Assembly: GCF_046557915.1 (NCBI RefSeq)
Contig: NZ_JBHEBG010000001.1
Span: 1-64,000 of the forward strand
Direction: 5' to 3'
DNA from: JBHEBG01 sp046557915
GTDB lineage: Bacteria; Bacteroidota; Bacteroidia; Flavobacteriales; Flavobacteriaceae
Length of the DNA stretch: 64,000 nucleotides
Position numbers and translations under genes: made by a program. Position 1 is the stretch's first letter. The number at the start of each line of letters is the position of its first letter. This document shows positions 16,465 through 25,538 of this stretch, piece by piece. The notes beneath the pieces were generated by a model. It made no database searches and was not told the origin of the DNA. It saw only the letters and a list, made by a program, of their open reading frames with translations.

Positions 16465-19278
16465 ATGAATAAAAATTTTGCTCTGGTAATAGTATTGGTA
16501 TATAGTGGGGTCAACATAGTTTTTGGACAAGTAAAGGTAACAGGCGATGTTAAAAATGCTGAAGGTTCTCCCTTACCGGGAGTTCACATAAGTCTAGAAT
16601 CTGCTGACTATTTTGGAATTACCGACAGGAATGGCGTCTTTGAAATAGAAAATGTTGATCCTGGCATTTACAATATAGTCGTAACCCATTTGGGTGCCAA
16701 AACATATAGAGATACCCTACAAGTGGGAACTGAAAAAATATCTCTTTCCGTGCTATTGGAAGACGATCTTTTAAACCTACAAAATGTTGTTGTTACCGGA
16801 ACATTTGAACCGCGCACCCAACTTGAATCGAACACAGCTATCACGGTGCTAGAATCCAATACTTTGGGTAAAGTTTTTTCTAGAGGAACTGCCGATCTAT
16901 TACGGGCCATACCGGGTACGTTTACGGATCCTTCGGCAGGAGAGGTGTTTACAAGGGTATACTCCAGGGGTATTTCTGCAGCTGCTGAGGACGATCTTGG
17001 CTGGTATTACGTTTCTTTGCAAGAAGATGGATTGCCGGTAAGTTTAGTCCAACACTCATACTACGGCCCCGATATTTTTCATCGTTTGGATCTCACGACA
17101 AAAAAAGTAGAAGCGGTAAGGGGTGGAAGTGCCTCCATAACCGCGCTTAATGCTCCCGGAGGAATCTATAACTTCATCTCCCATGGTCTTCGCAAGCATA
17201 TTGGCGGGGAATTTGAGATACAGGGAGGGGTACAAGGCGAAGAAAATCCATTGTTCAGAATCGACGGAACAATTGGCGGACCATGGGGCAATAATTGGTT
17301 CTTTAATGCTGGTGGTCATTACCGTCGTGATGACGGTGCGCGCAATACTCCTTTTACCTTTAGTGAAGGTGGACAGTTTAAGTTTAACGTCACTAAGAAA
17401 AACAATCACGGACATATTAAGTTTTATGGCAAAATATTGGATGATTTTACCAACCGATATACAGGTGTAGCTGCGGTAGATTGGGATAGTCCACTTGAAG
17501 CATTTGGTCAGGATTTTAATACCACCGCATTGTTGATGCCTGCTTTTAAAGCCAATATTCCGGACGGGCGCGACCTTGCTGAAGGCCGAACGAATAGTTT
17601 TGACCCTTCTCGTGGGGTGCATGCCCAAGATTTGGCACTTGGTATTGATTTTTTTCAAGACATTGGTAGGGATTGGTCTATAAGTTACAAGGCTAAATAT
17701 TCGAGAAAGAAAGCCGATTGGCAAACGTCTATTAGCAATGCATTTGTTTCTTTAAATGATCCTCTGGCCTATTTTATTAGTGGGGCTCAGTTTCCCATAG
17801 GACAAGTTGTATTTAAGGATGCCCAATCTGGTACTGAGGTGGCCCGTATAGATAACAGTGCAATTTTAACGGGAGATTCTTTCACATATGTAGGTAACGG
17901 CACCTTACCTAACGATGCCATTATGGGTACATCGGCTTGGTATAAACAATCGGAGGCAAATGAATGGATCGATCGATTAACATTTCGAAAAAAATGGAAA
18001 AACCATGATCTGAACCTGGGTATCGCTTCCGGTTTTTCCAACACTTCACTATTCACCCAAGGGAGCTTTGCTTACGTAACCTATGAACCGAACCCCAGAA
18101 TGTTGCAAGTGACGTTAGAAAACCCCGGAGAGCCCGTTATTGCATTATCGGATGATATGGGAGTTAGCAATTATGGTGGTTTATTTTATATAAATTCCGA
18201 GGCCAAAGTGAGTCAATTGGCCTCCTTTGTCAATGATCGATGGAAAATTCACGAAAAATTATATTTGGATCTGGGCATCCGATACGAAGCAATTAAACAT
18301 AAGGGCAAGAAAGATCGGTTTGCGCCCTTTCAGCAGAATGGTGGCTTGGACAGTGATCCTACGACTGCCTATGACAACGGAATTTTGGCATCGACCGGTG
18401 AAGAGGATAATTTTGATTTTAACTATGATTATCTTTCCTATTCCTTTGGAATTAACCATAGCCTTGATGACGAAGCGGCCATATTCGGGCGCTTTTCCTC
18501 AGGAAACAAAGCTCCTGAACTGAATTATTATTTTAATAATTTCTCTAACGTACCTATCAATCAAAAGGGAGAAGTCCAAAAAATTAAGCAAGCAGAACTT
18601 GGTTTAAAGTGGAGTCGTAAAAGTTTCTCTACAACCACAACTTTTTTTTGGAGTCAACTTAAAGATATCGGTACCACAAATTTTGAATTTGATCCGGACG
18701 ACGGAAGTATCTTTTATACACCGGTTCAGTTTAACGATTCGAGAACCTTTGGTTTGGAACTGGAGAGTGCTTATTCACTCACCTCCTATTTGACCTTGCG
18801 ATTGAACGGTACTTTTCAAAACGCCGAAGCTACAAAATGGACGGTCTACGATGCTGCAGGTACGGTAGGTACAGATGATGATACAATTGTAGATTTCTCC
18901 GGTAACGTATTGCCGTTTAACCCGGACATTATGTTCAACCTGGGTGCCGAGTATGAACAAGATAAATTGAGTGCTTATCTACGGTGGCAGTTTATGGGAG
19001 CCAGAGAAGGCAACGTTGGCAATGCTTTTCAGCTGCCGGCTTATAGCATTTTTAATTTTGGATTGGGTTATGCCCTAAGCCAACGTTTGTCGGTGAATCT
19101 TTTAGTGACCAACCTATTTAACTCCGAAGGCCTGGCCAACTTTTTTGGCGCAAACAGTTTTGGGGCCAATGCCAATGGCATAACGGCCCAATTCATCCAA
19201 GAAAATCCCGATGCCAGTTTTGTTGTTGTTCCTGTGCTTCCAAGGGGAACAATGTTAAAACTTAACTATCATTTCTAA
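16465..19278 (+). CDS. TonB-dependent outer-membrane receptor
   Basis: A 937-residue receptor. The signal peptide covers about residues 1-21 (ending IVFGQ), and a carboxypeptidase-regulatory-like beta domain (about 23-105, VTGDVKNAEGSPLPGVHI) follows. The plug domain (about 120-235) includes the VRGGSASITALNAPGGIYNF block. The rest is a 22-strand-type barrel ending LKLNYHF with a C-terminal aromatic residue. It resembles siderophore/oligosaccharide transporters rather than SusC, and no SusD partner follows. Divergence from the GH78 gene suggests import of a rhamnose-containing ligand, an inference from context. Confidence 0.9.
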   Translation: MNKNFALVIVLVYSGVNIVFGQVKVTGDVKNAEGSPLPGVHISLESADYFGITDRNGVFEIENVDPGIYNIVVTHLGAKTYRDTLQVGTEKISLSVLLEDDLLNLQNVVVTGTFEPRTQLESNTAITVLESNTLGKVFSRGTADLLRAIPGTFTDPSAGEVFTRVYSRGISAAAEDDLGWYYVSLQEDGLPVSLVQHSYYGPDIFHRLDLTTKKVEAVRGGSASITALNAPGGIYNFISHGLRKHIGGEFEIQGGVQGEENPLFRIDGTIGGPWGNNWFFNAGGHYRRDDGARNTPFTFSEGGQFKFNVTKKNNHGHIKFYGKILDDFTNRYTGVAAVDWDSPLEAFGQDFNTTALLMPAFKANIPDGRDLAEGRTNSFDPSRGVHAQDLALGIDFFQDIGRDWSISYKAKYSRKKADWQTSISNAFVSLNDPLAYFISGAQFPIGQVVFKDAQSGTEVARIDNSAILTGDSFTYVGNGTLPNDAIMGTSAWYKQSEANEWIDRLTFRKKWKNHDLNLGIASGFSNTSLFTQGSFAYVTYEPNPRMLQVTLENPGEPVIALSDDMGVSNYGGLFYINSEAKVSQLASFVNDRWKIHEKLYLDLGIRYEAIKHKGKKDRFAPFQQNGGLDSDPTTAYDNGILASTGEEDNFDFNYDYLSYSFGINHSLDDEAAIFGRFSSGNKAPELNYYFNNFSNVPINQKGEVQKIKQAELGLKWSRKSFSTTTTFFWSQLKDIGTTNFEFDPDDGSIFYTPVQFNDSRTFGLELESAYSLTSYLTLRLNGTFQNAEATKWTVYDAAGTVGTDDDTIVDFSGNVLPFNPDIMFNLGAEYEQDKLSAYLRWQFMGAREGNVGNAFQLPAYSIFNFGLGYALSQRLSVNLLVTNLFNSEGLANFFGANSFGANANGITAQFIQENPDASFVVVPVLPRGTMLKLNYHF

Positions 19279-19427
19279 TAGGTTGGTGTTATATTATCTT
19301 CCAAAGTTTTTATAGAAATATCTAAGTATTAAGGGATTTCCATATAAGCGATCCTTCCTTTTTAGTTAAGTAAAAGGAGATATCCTCATTTTACAATAAA
19401 ACAACGGCTATAGGTGCTTAAAAGATT

Positions 19428-21242
19428 TTAACCATTCTTAGTCTTAATTTGTAATTCTTCCAGTTCGGAGCATATTTGGTTCAGGACATTCCTTCCCTTA
19501 TCCAAGTCGCTCTGAATCTGTAATTTAGAATTTTTAAAAGCGGTTTTCAAACCGCCAAAAATATGCTGATAATAAGAAATTCCTTCGCTTAGGTTCTTTG
19601 CAAACGTAGAGAGGTATTTCTTTTGTTTCCCGTTGACTGAATCTTTTGTTTCTTCCAGTTTGGTTTTTAAAAACTCTAGATAGAGATCAAGTTCTTTTAT
19701 AAACATGTTGGGACGATCGTTCCTAACAATTACATCAGACTTCCCATAAATATGTTCGGTAATTTCTTTTAGATTCATGGTTTTGGAAAAATAGGCCATG
19801 TTTGGACCCGGGCAAACGGAAACCCCCTCACCTTCTTTTTTGGTGTCCAAGTTATATTTTAATAGCGCTGCAGTTCCCAATCCTACACAGGCGCATGCTT
19901 TTTGCACAATTTTGTCATATTCCTTTTGGTAGGTTTTCTTAGGAAGTTCTTTTTTGTCTAATTCCTTGATCTTTAGATATTGATAGTGTCTTGACGCACT
20001 ACAAATCGCTTTTTCCGTAAACTCTTTGTTTAGGGCGACATATTTTTTAGGACAAGAACTTCCTGGCCTATTCTTCTTTATTAAAATTGATTTTTCTTCA
20101 TCTTTGGTGTTTCCTTTAAGGTTATTGAAAGGTACACCCAAGGGAGATATGTTACTAAGATATAAGTCTTCTTCTTTGGCATCAACCAATTTGTTCAATG
20201 TGTCCTTATCTACGGTGGTGGCTTCTGGCACCAGAAGAAAAGGAGTTCCCCAACCTACAGAATCCACTTTATAGTGTTCCAATAAAAATTGATGTTCTTC
20301 CGCAGTACCTACCCCGCCTTGGGTTGTGATCTTTATAGGTAAGGGTAGTGAAGGGATATGGGCTTTTTTATGGGAAAGCGCGTCAACCAAAATCTTATGT
20401 ATCTCTTGGGTCAATTCTTCTTTGTTGTCCCTGAACTGGGCAAGTATGGGTCCCATAAGATATCCGTCCGTGGCAAAGGCATGCCCCCCACAATTAAGTC
20501 CGGATTCAATTCTATATTCCGATACCCATAATCCCTTTTTCGCCAAGAACTTTCCCTGTATTAAAGCTGATCTATAGTCGCTTACCTTTAAAACTATTTT
20601 CTTTTTGATTCTTCCCTTCGCATCAGCGTAAAAGTCCTCAAATTCCTCCATATAACTGTATAGCCTGGGATTCATTCCGGCAGACAGTATTACCGATGAA
20701 GACAGATTGCTATTGGCATAACCTCTTAAGGCGGCATGAGCATCATTATATTTGACAGGGAGTAACTGGGCTTTTTGGTAGTTTTCCTTATCGACCTTGG
20801 TCATGATATTAACATCTATACTGCCCATTGAAAGATTTGTCTCCAACAAATCTTTAAGCTTGCTCAAGTTAAAACCATATGAGGTCAAAGACTTAAATTG
20901 CTGTTTTAAAGCAGAGGTATCGGGTAAAATATTAAAGTATTGTTTCAACTCATTGCTGCACCCGGTGGTGATTTCTTTAAGCTTCCCAAACTTTTCTTCC
21001 GCCAGATCGTTTATCAAATTAAGATAGGAAGTAATTCTTTTAGCCCTAAAATCCTCTATGCTTTCCGAAATCTCATGATAGGGCATCTCAAACATTTCAC
21101 AATACATTTTTCTCAGTTTTTCCAATAGGATATCGTCAACCAAGGAAATGACGGAGTCTATACCTAAATGGGAAACCTTCAATGGGGTGTCAATGGTGAA
21201 ACCTATCCCCATTACAGGAATATGGAATGAATGTAATTTCAT
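19428..21242 (-). CDS. Uncharacterised cysteine-rich protein resembling TIM-barrel nitronate-monooxygenase-type enzymes
   Basis: A 604-residue protein when started at MKLHSFHIPVMGIGFTIDTP; the frame extends 13 codons further upstream to 21281. The middle part has features of flavin TIM barrels: a glycine-rich SGLNCGGHAFATDG, then ITTQGGVGTAEEHQFL and WGTPFLLVPEAT, similar in layout to the phosphate-binding end of nitronate monooxygenases. The C-terminal half adds four conserved-looking cysteine clusters (GSSCPKK, AICSAS, KACACVG, VSVCPGPN) that could bind Fe-S or zinc, then a helical tail. It is a single gene with no operon partner. The family is not one I can name, and the enzyme activity is unproven. 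Confidence 0.65.
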   Translation of the reverse strand: MKLHSFHIPVMGIGFTIDTPLKVSHLGIDSVISLVDDILLEKLRKMYCEMFEMPYHEISESIEDFRAKRITSYLNLINDLAEEKFGKLKEITTGCSNELKQYFNILPDTSALKQQFKSLTSYGFNLSKLKDLLETNLSMGSIDVNIMTKVDKENYQKAQLLPVKYNDAHAALRGYANSNLSSSVILSAGMNPRLYSYMEEFEDFYADAKGRIKKKIVLKVSDYRSALIQGKFLAKKGLWVSEYRIESGLNCGGHAFATDGYLMGPILAQFRDNKEELTQEIHKILVDALSHKKAHIPSLPLPIKITTQGGVGTAEEHQFLLEHYKVDSVGWGTPFLLVPEATTVDKDTLNKLVDAKEEDLYLSNISPLGVPFNNLKGNTKDEEKSILIKKNRPGSSCPKKYVALNKEFTEKAICSASRHYQYLKIKELDKKELPKKTYQKEYDKIVQKACACVGLGTAALLKYNLDTKKEGEGVSVCPGPNMAYFSKTMNLKEITEHIYGKSDVIVRNDRPNMFIKELDLYLEFLKTKLEETKDSVNGKQKKYLSTFAKNLSEGISYYQHIFGGLKTAFKNSKLQIQSDLDKGRNVLNQICSELEELQIKTKNG

Positions 21243-21646
21243 GAGGACAATTCTTTTGTGATTACACAGTTGCGGATTCAACCAGATTCATATTTGTTAC
21301 TCGTAGTTTTAATGTTGACTTATTTTCGATTAGCCCGAACCTATGAATACAACTGCTGACTATTTTCGCCAAAATTAACCAATGGAATTAGGGGCAAACA
21401 TGACAATTATCATTTTTTAAGAACTCTAAGCTTTAGATCTAACTGCACAATGAATGGGATGTTACCATAGAATTTCATTAAAAAACCCAAAAATCAGCGC
21501 ATAAAGTTCTCGGAATCGGAACGGATCATTATTTTAGGATAGAAATAGGATTCTTTGGATAACTCGGTGGCAAGAAATACCCGAACTTCACAAATACCGT
21601 AGGACCTTTTCTTTTTTAATATCAATTTGGACAAGTAAAAAGACAA
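21243..21646. other. Divergent intergenic region, no gene seen
   Basis: About 400 bp separate the cysteine-rich enzyme-like gene (minus strand) and the AraC regulator (plus strand). Only the 13-codon N-terminal extension of the former is open here. I found no convincing promoter box or operator. Confidence 0.4.
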
Positions 21647-22636
21647 ATGAACTATATCTCCATCAGCCTATATCGTAAAGTAATGGAACATGCTATAACG
21701 GAAGGTATGAGGAGCGAGGACTTTAAGGATTTACCCATTCCTTTTGATACTTTACATGAAGTGCAGGCAGTCCCTGCAAATCATTTTTTTGAACTTCACG
21801 AAAGGTTAGACCATATCTTGGGGCCAGGCTTTTCTGTGAGGGTTGGACAACAAATGAAGATAGAAGATTATGGGGTGCTTGGGTTGTCATGGAGGACCTG
21901 CTCAAAGGCAGGAGAAATATTTGAACGCAGTGAACGCTATTTTAAGCTACTATCCAACACTTATGTTTTTAAGGTTGAGAAAGACCATGACATATCTAAA
22001 ATACATCTATTTAGAGAAGGGTATCGAAGAGGTGTGGAACTTTCAAATGAAGCCACATTTTCAGCAACCGTGGTAGTATTGCGGGCAATGACGGATACAG
22101 ATATATCCCCCGTCAAGGTAGCGTTTAAGCATAACCCCCCAAGTAATCTTAAATGGTACAATGAGGCCTTTCAGTGTCCCGTACTGTTTAATCAAAATAA
22201 CAATTCCATTACCTATAAGACTTCGGATTTGGAAATGAGAACTGCCAAGGCAGATACAAGTATCAATAAATTTTTGGTCGAACGTGTTGAAGAAGCAACA
22301 AAAGGCATTGAAATCAGTGCCAATCGTATCGCAATCGACGTTGAAAATTTAATCAAGGATGCACTTCCAAGCGGAATTCCCAGCATTGTGGCAATAGGAG
22401 AGCATATGGGTATGAGCAACCGCACGTTAACAAGAAGATTAGCGGAAAATGGTGTCACATTTCGTGATTTAATTCAAAAAAAACAGGAAGAAATATCCAA
22501 AATACTTCTTAGGGATGCATCTAGAAGCATTTCTGAAATAGCTTTCGAAACGGGGTTTTCAGAACAGAGTGCATTTAACCGCGCATTTAAAAGATGGGTA
22601 GGAAAGACCCCTATTGAATTCCGAAAATCATTGTAA
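21647..22636 (+). CDS. AraC-family regulator with arabinose-binding-type N-terminal domain
   Basis: A 329-residue OruR/ArgR-type regulator. The N-terminal ~190 residues form the Arabinose_bd-like sensor domain (for example MKIEDYGVLGLSWRTCSKAG). The AraC helix-turn-helix pair occupies about residues 230-325, with ISEIAFETGFSEQSAFNRAF and KRWVGKTPIEFR being diagnostic. It is followed in the same direction by DUF1772, NmrA-type and DoxX-like genes, which it may control. That link is inferred from order and spacing. Confidence 0.88.
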   Translation: MNYISISLYRKVMEHAITEGMRSEDFKDLPIPFDTLHEVQAVPANHFFELHERLDHILGPGFSVRVGQQMKIEDYGVLGLSWRTCSKAGEIFERSERYFKLLSNTYVFKVEKDHDISKIHLFREGYRRGVELSNEATFSATVVVLRAMTDTDISPVKVAFKHNPPSNLKWYNEAFQCPVLFNQNNNSITYKTSDLEMRTAKADTSINKFLVERVEEATKGIEISANRIAIDVENLIKDALPSGIPSIVAIGEHMGMSNRTLTRRLAENGVTFRDLIQKKQEEISKILLRDASRSISEIAFETGFSEQSAFNRAFKRWVGKTPIEFRKSL

Positions 22637-22758
22637 TAGTATGGGTTTGGCTTAAACTGTCAAAAGATTGGCGGTAAGTGTCAAGCTTGGCCTTTGGTTT
22701 ATTGAGATTTTTGCCTCGTAATAAATACTCAAACACATAAACTAAAACCTCTATTACC

Positions 22759-23262
22759 ATGGAACTATCGATAAAATCGCTCATTTTATTTGGTGCAGTG
22801 TTGCTTACAGGTCTTTCAGCCGGATTGTTTTATGCATGGTCGGTCTCCGTAATTCCCGGCACTCAAAAAATACCGGATGCCACCTATCTAGAAACCATGC
22901 AGTCTATTAACAAGGCTATTCTTAATCCGGCGTTTTATATCATATTCTTCGGAAGTTTGGCATGTCTAAGCATTTCAAGTATTTACGAGTTCCATTCCAA
23001 CAAACTGGTATTCTGGTTAATACTTGCTGCTTCCATGGTATATCTTCTAGGTACTTTCGGCGTTACCGCATTGGGAAATGTACCCCTTAATAACCAATTG
23101 GAGCTTTTGAATTTAGCTGAATTGAGTAAAGAAAAACTCGCCGTTTTTAGAGCTTTTTACGAATCAAAATGGAACCGGCTACATCTCATCAGAACCATTT
23201 TTGCAGTCATGTCCTTCATCTTATCCTTGCTAGCCGTATTCGTAGAAACAAAAAGGTCTTGA
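22759..23262 (+). CDS. DUF1772 (anthrone oxygenase-like) membrane protein
   Basis: A 167-residue protein with four hydrophobic segments, at about residues 8-28, 55-75, 82-105 and 140-160. The segment AGLFYAWSVSVIPG is typical of DUF1772. The family includes small membrane proteins related to anthrone oxygenases of polyketide pathways, but bacterial members are largely uncharacterised. It lies 122 nt after the AraC regulator and 77 nt before the NmrA-type gene. Confidence 0.85.
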   Translation: MELSIKSLILFGAVLLTGLSAGLFYAWSVSVIPGTQKIPDATYLETMQSINKAILNPAFYIIFFGSLACLSISSIYEFHSNKLVFWLILAASMVYLLGTFGVTALGNVPLNNQLELLNLAELSKEKLAVFRAFYESKWNRLHLIRTIFAVMSFILSLLAVFVETKRS

Positions 23263-23339
23263 ATAGAAAAGAATGATAAAAAACGCTTCAATGAACTGAA
23301 GCACATTAATAACAAATAATTATTTAATACATCTTTAAA

Positions 23340-24182
23340 ATGAAACACAACATCTTAGTTATCGGAGGGACCGGTAAAACAGGTCGCCGAGTAGTAAATG
23401 GATTAAAAAACCTAGGACACAATGTAAGAATCGGATCAAGAAGTAACAATCCTTCCTTCGACTGGAGCGATCCTTCAACATTTTCCGGAGCCTTAAAAGG
23501 TATGGATAGGGCATACATTACTTATTACCCCGATTTGGCCGTACCGGGAGCAAAAGAAGCCATTGATACTTTAACCCAAGCTGCCTTAAAAGAAGGATTG
23601 GAAAAGGTAGTCCTATTATCTGGCAAAGGGGAACAGGAAGCAGAGCGATGTGAAGAGATCGTAGCTAATTCAGGATTAAACTACACCTTAGTTAGGGCTT
23701 CGTGGTTTAATCAAAATTTTAGCGAGAGTTTTTTGTTAGAGCCAATATTGGCGGGTTACGTTGCTTTGCCAATGCCCGAAGCCAAAATACCTTTCGTTGA
23801 TGCAGATGATATTGCAGACGTAGTTACAAAGGTTCTTGTTGATGATACGTATAACAGCCAAACCATTACCGTAACAGGGCCTCGTAAAATGACCTTTGAA
23901 GACATTGTTAATGAAATTTCTTTAGGGTGTCAAAGAAAAATTACTTATGAGGCGATTACCTTGGAAGAATATTCGGAAGCCATGAAAACATTTGGCTTAC
24001 CTGAAGACTATATCTGGCTATTTACTTACCTATTTAGAGAGGTATTGGGCAACCCGGAAAACCAGGAGATCTCAAATGATTTTGAAAAAGTGCTCGGAAG
24101 GAGCGCTACTGATTTCAGTGAGTTTGTACAGAAAACCGTAAAATCGGGTATTTGGAATCAATCGATTGCACAAACTATTTAA
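23340..24182 (+). CDS. NmrA-type NAD(P)-binding reductase-like protein
   Basis: A 280-residue atypical short-chain dehydrogenase. The nucleotide-binding motif GGTGKTG lies at residues 9-15 in ILVIGGTGKTGRR. The conserved VLLSGKGEQEAE and VRASWFNQNFSES segments and a C-terminal DFSEFVQKT stretch match NmrA/azoreductase-like proteins encoded near DUF1772 or DoxX genes. It probably binds NADP(H); the substrate is unknown. It is the central gene of the cluster 22759-24782. Confidence 0.87.
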   Translation: MKHNILVIGGTGKTGRRVVNGLKNLGHNVRIGSRSNNPSFDWSDPSTFSGALKGMDRAYITYYPDLAVPGAKEAIDTLTQAALKEGLEKVVLLSGKGEQEAERCEEIVANSGLNYTLVRASWFNQNFSESFLLEPILAGYVALPMPEAKIPFVDADDIADVVTKVLVDDTYNSQTITVTGPRKMTFEDIVNEISLGCQRKITYEAITLEEYSEAMKTFGLPEDYIWLFTYLFREVLGNPENQEISNDFEKVLGRSATDFSEFVQKTVKSGIWNQSIAQTI

Positions 24183-24377
24183 CCCGTACAAGCCACCATT
24201 GTATTCTAACGGGCTTTTTTAAGCGCTGAATTGGAAACACTCCTTGGGAAATCTGAGCGTTTTTTGGCCGAAACAAAAATGGCATTCGTCTAAAGCAAAA
24301 AGAAGTCTACCTATTTTCTTCCAAAAAAATCTGCAATATGACCTATTTTGATTTTAGAAAATTTAAAGACAAGTATT

Positions 24378-24782
24378 ATGAAAACAAACAAACTTATCTA
24401 TCGTATCTGGCTTGGTTTATTTTCTCTTGCCATTATTGGAGCTGTCGTAAATTCTATACTCAACTATGACACAGTGGCCCTTACTTTCGAAAAACTGGGG
24501 TATCCTGCGTACCTTATACATGTTTTGGGAGCCGCCCAAATCGTTGGGCTAATACTTATTATATCTAACAAAGATCATTGGTACGTAGAGTGGGTCTATG
24601 CAGGTTTCTTTATGAATTTCACCCTTGGATGCATTGCCCATTTGGCCACAAACCATGGAAACGGTGCCTCCGCCGTTTTTTGCCTAATGTTGCTCTGGGT
24701 AACCTATATTCACAGCAAAAAAGTAAGGGTCTCAAATAAAGAAACCGAAAATGTAATAAAACCAAAACCCGAATATGCTTAA
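24378..24782 (+). CDS. DoxX-like family membrane protein
   Basis: A 134-residue protein with four transmembrane segments. The open frame begins at 24348, but MKTNKLIYRIWLG at 24378 matches the family start. Diagnostic stretches are YLIHVLGAAQIVGLILI and WVYAGFFMNFTLGCIAHL. DoxX-like proteins are small integral membrane proteins, some linked to redox or thiosulfate metabolism; the role here is unknown. A terminator follows at 24808-24836. Confidence 0.85.
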   Translation: MKTNKLIYRIWLGLFSLAIIGAVVNSILNYDTVALTFEKLGYPAYLIHVLGAAQIVGLILIISNKDHWYVEWVYAGFFMNFTLGCIAHLATNHGNGASAVFCLMLLWVTYIHSKKVRVSNKETENVIKPKPEYA

Positions 24783-24807
24783 ACCCAACAAACCTAAGGT
24801 GATAAAA

Positions 24808-24836
24808 GAACCCGCTACAAAAGCGGGTTCTTTTTT
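24808..24836 (+). terminator. Rho-independent terminator after the DoxX-like gene
   Basis: GAACCCGCT (24808-24816) pairs with AGCGGGTTC (24822-24830), followed by six T residues. It closes the AraC-DUF1772-NmrA-DoxX cluster. Confidence 0.9.
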
Positions 24837-24979
24837 ATGGAGTTGATCTATTGGGGAGGCGCACCTAGGCAGAATATCTTGCGTCCATGAAAACCAAGGA
24901 TTGGTTATCTTAGGCATACAATAACAATGTTATTTATGATTGATGGCAGCAAGCCTAAACTATATTTAACCCTTAGAAA

Positions 24980-25504
24980 ATGAATTTACAGCCCACATTG
25001 GAAAGTAATCTGGTAAGGATTAGGCCTTTGACTGAAATAGATTTAGAACCCTTGTACGACGTTGCCAAAGACCCGAAAATTTGGGCTCAACATCCTTGTA
25101 AAAGACATTTAAGACCAGAATTTGAACATTTCTTTAACGAATCGATAGAGTCCCGTGCAGCATTGATCATCATTGATAAAGCAACCGGTAGAATAATTGG
25201 AAGTTCACGATTTAAAAGATTTGAAGGCTTTAAGCATGTAGCGGAAATTGGATGGACTTTTCTTAATAGGGAGTACTGGGGTGGCAAATATAACAAAGAG
25301 GTTAAAAATTTAATGATCGACTACGCCTTCAATTTTGTGGATGAGGTGCTGTTCTTCGTAGACAAAAACAATATTCGTTCGCAAAAGGCGGTGGAAAAAA
25401 TAAGTGGACAAAGAATAGTTGAAGACGAAATTAAAAATTACCCTGCAACAATTTCGGATAATATAACTTTCGCAGTTAAAAATACTAATCAAAAAGTAAG
25501 ATAG
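24980..25504 (+). CDS. GNAT-family N-acetyltransferase (RimJ/RimL-like)
   Basis: A 174-residue acetyltransferase. The N-terminal LVRIRPLTEIDLEPLYDVA is typical of RimJ/RimL-type GNATs. IIGSSRFKRF and the acetyl-CoA-binding region around EIGWTFLNREYWGGKYN, then NNIRSQKAVEKISG, follow the family pattern. It acetylates an amino group of an unidentified protein or small molecule. It stands just after a terminator and before an outer-membrane-type protein. Confidence 0.85.
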   Translation: MNLQPTLESNLVRIRPLTEIDLEPLYDVAKDPKIWAQHPCKRHLRPEFEHFFNESIESRAALIIIDKATGRIIGSSRFKRFEGFKHVAEIGWTFLNREYWGGKYNKEVKNLMIDYAFNFVDEVLFFVDKNNIRSQKAVEKISGQRIVEDEIKNYPATISDNITFAVKNTNQKVR

Positions 25505-25538
25505 TGTAACAATAATTTCGTCAAATCGTCTTAAAAAA

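Noticed and set aside
17056..17724. 222-codon minus-strand frame inside the TonB receptor gene
   Set aside because: Antisense shadow of a well-supported receptor gene.
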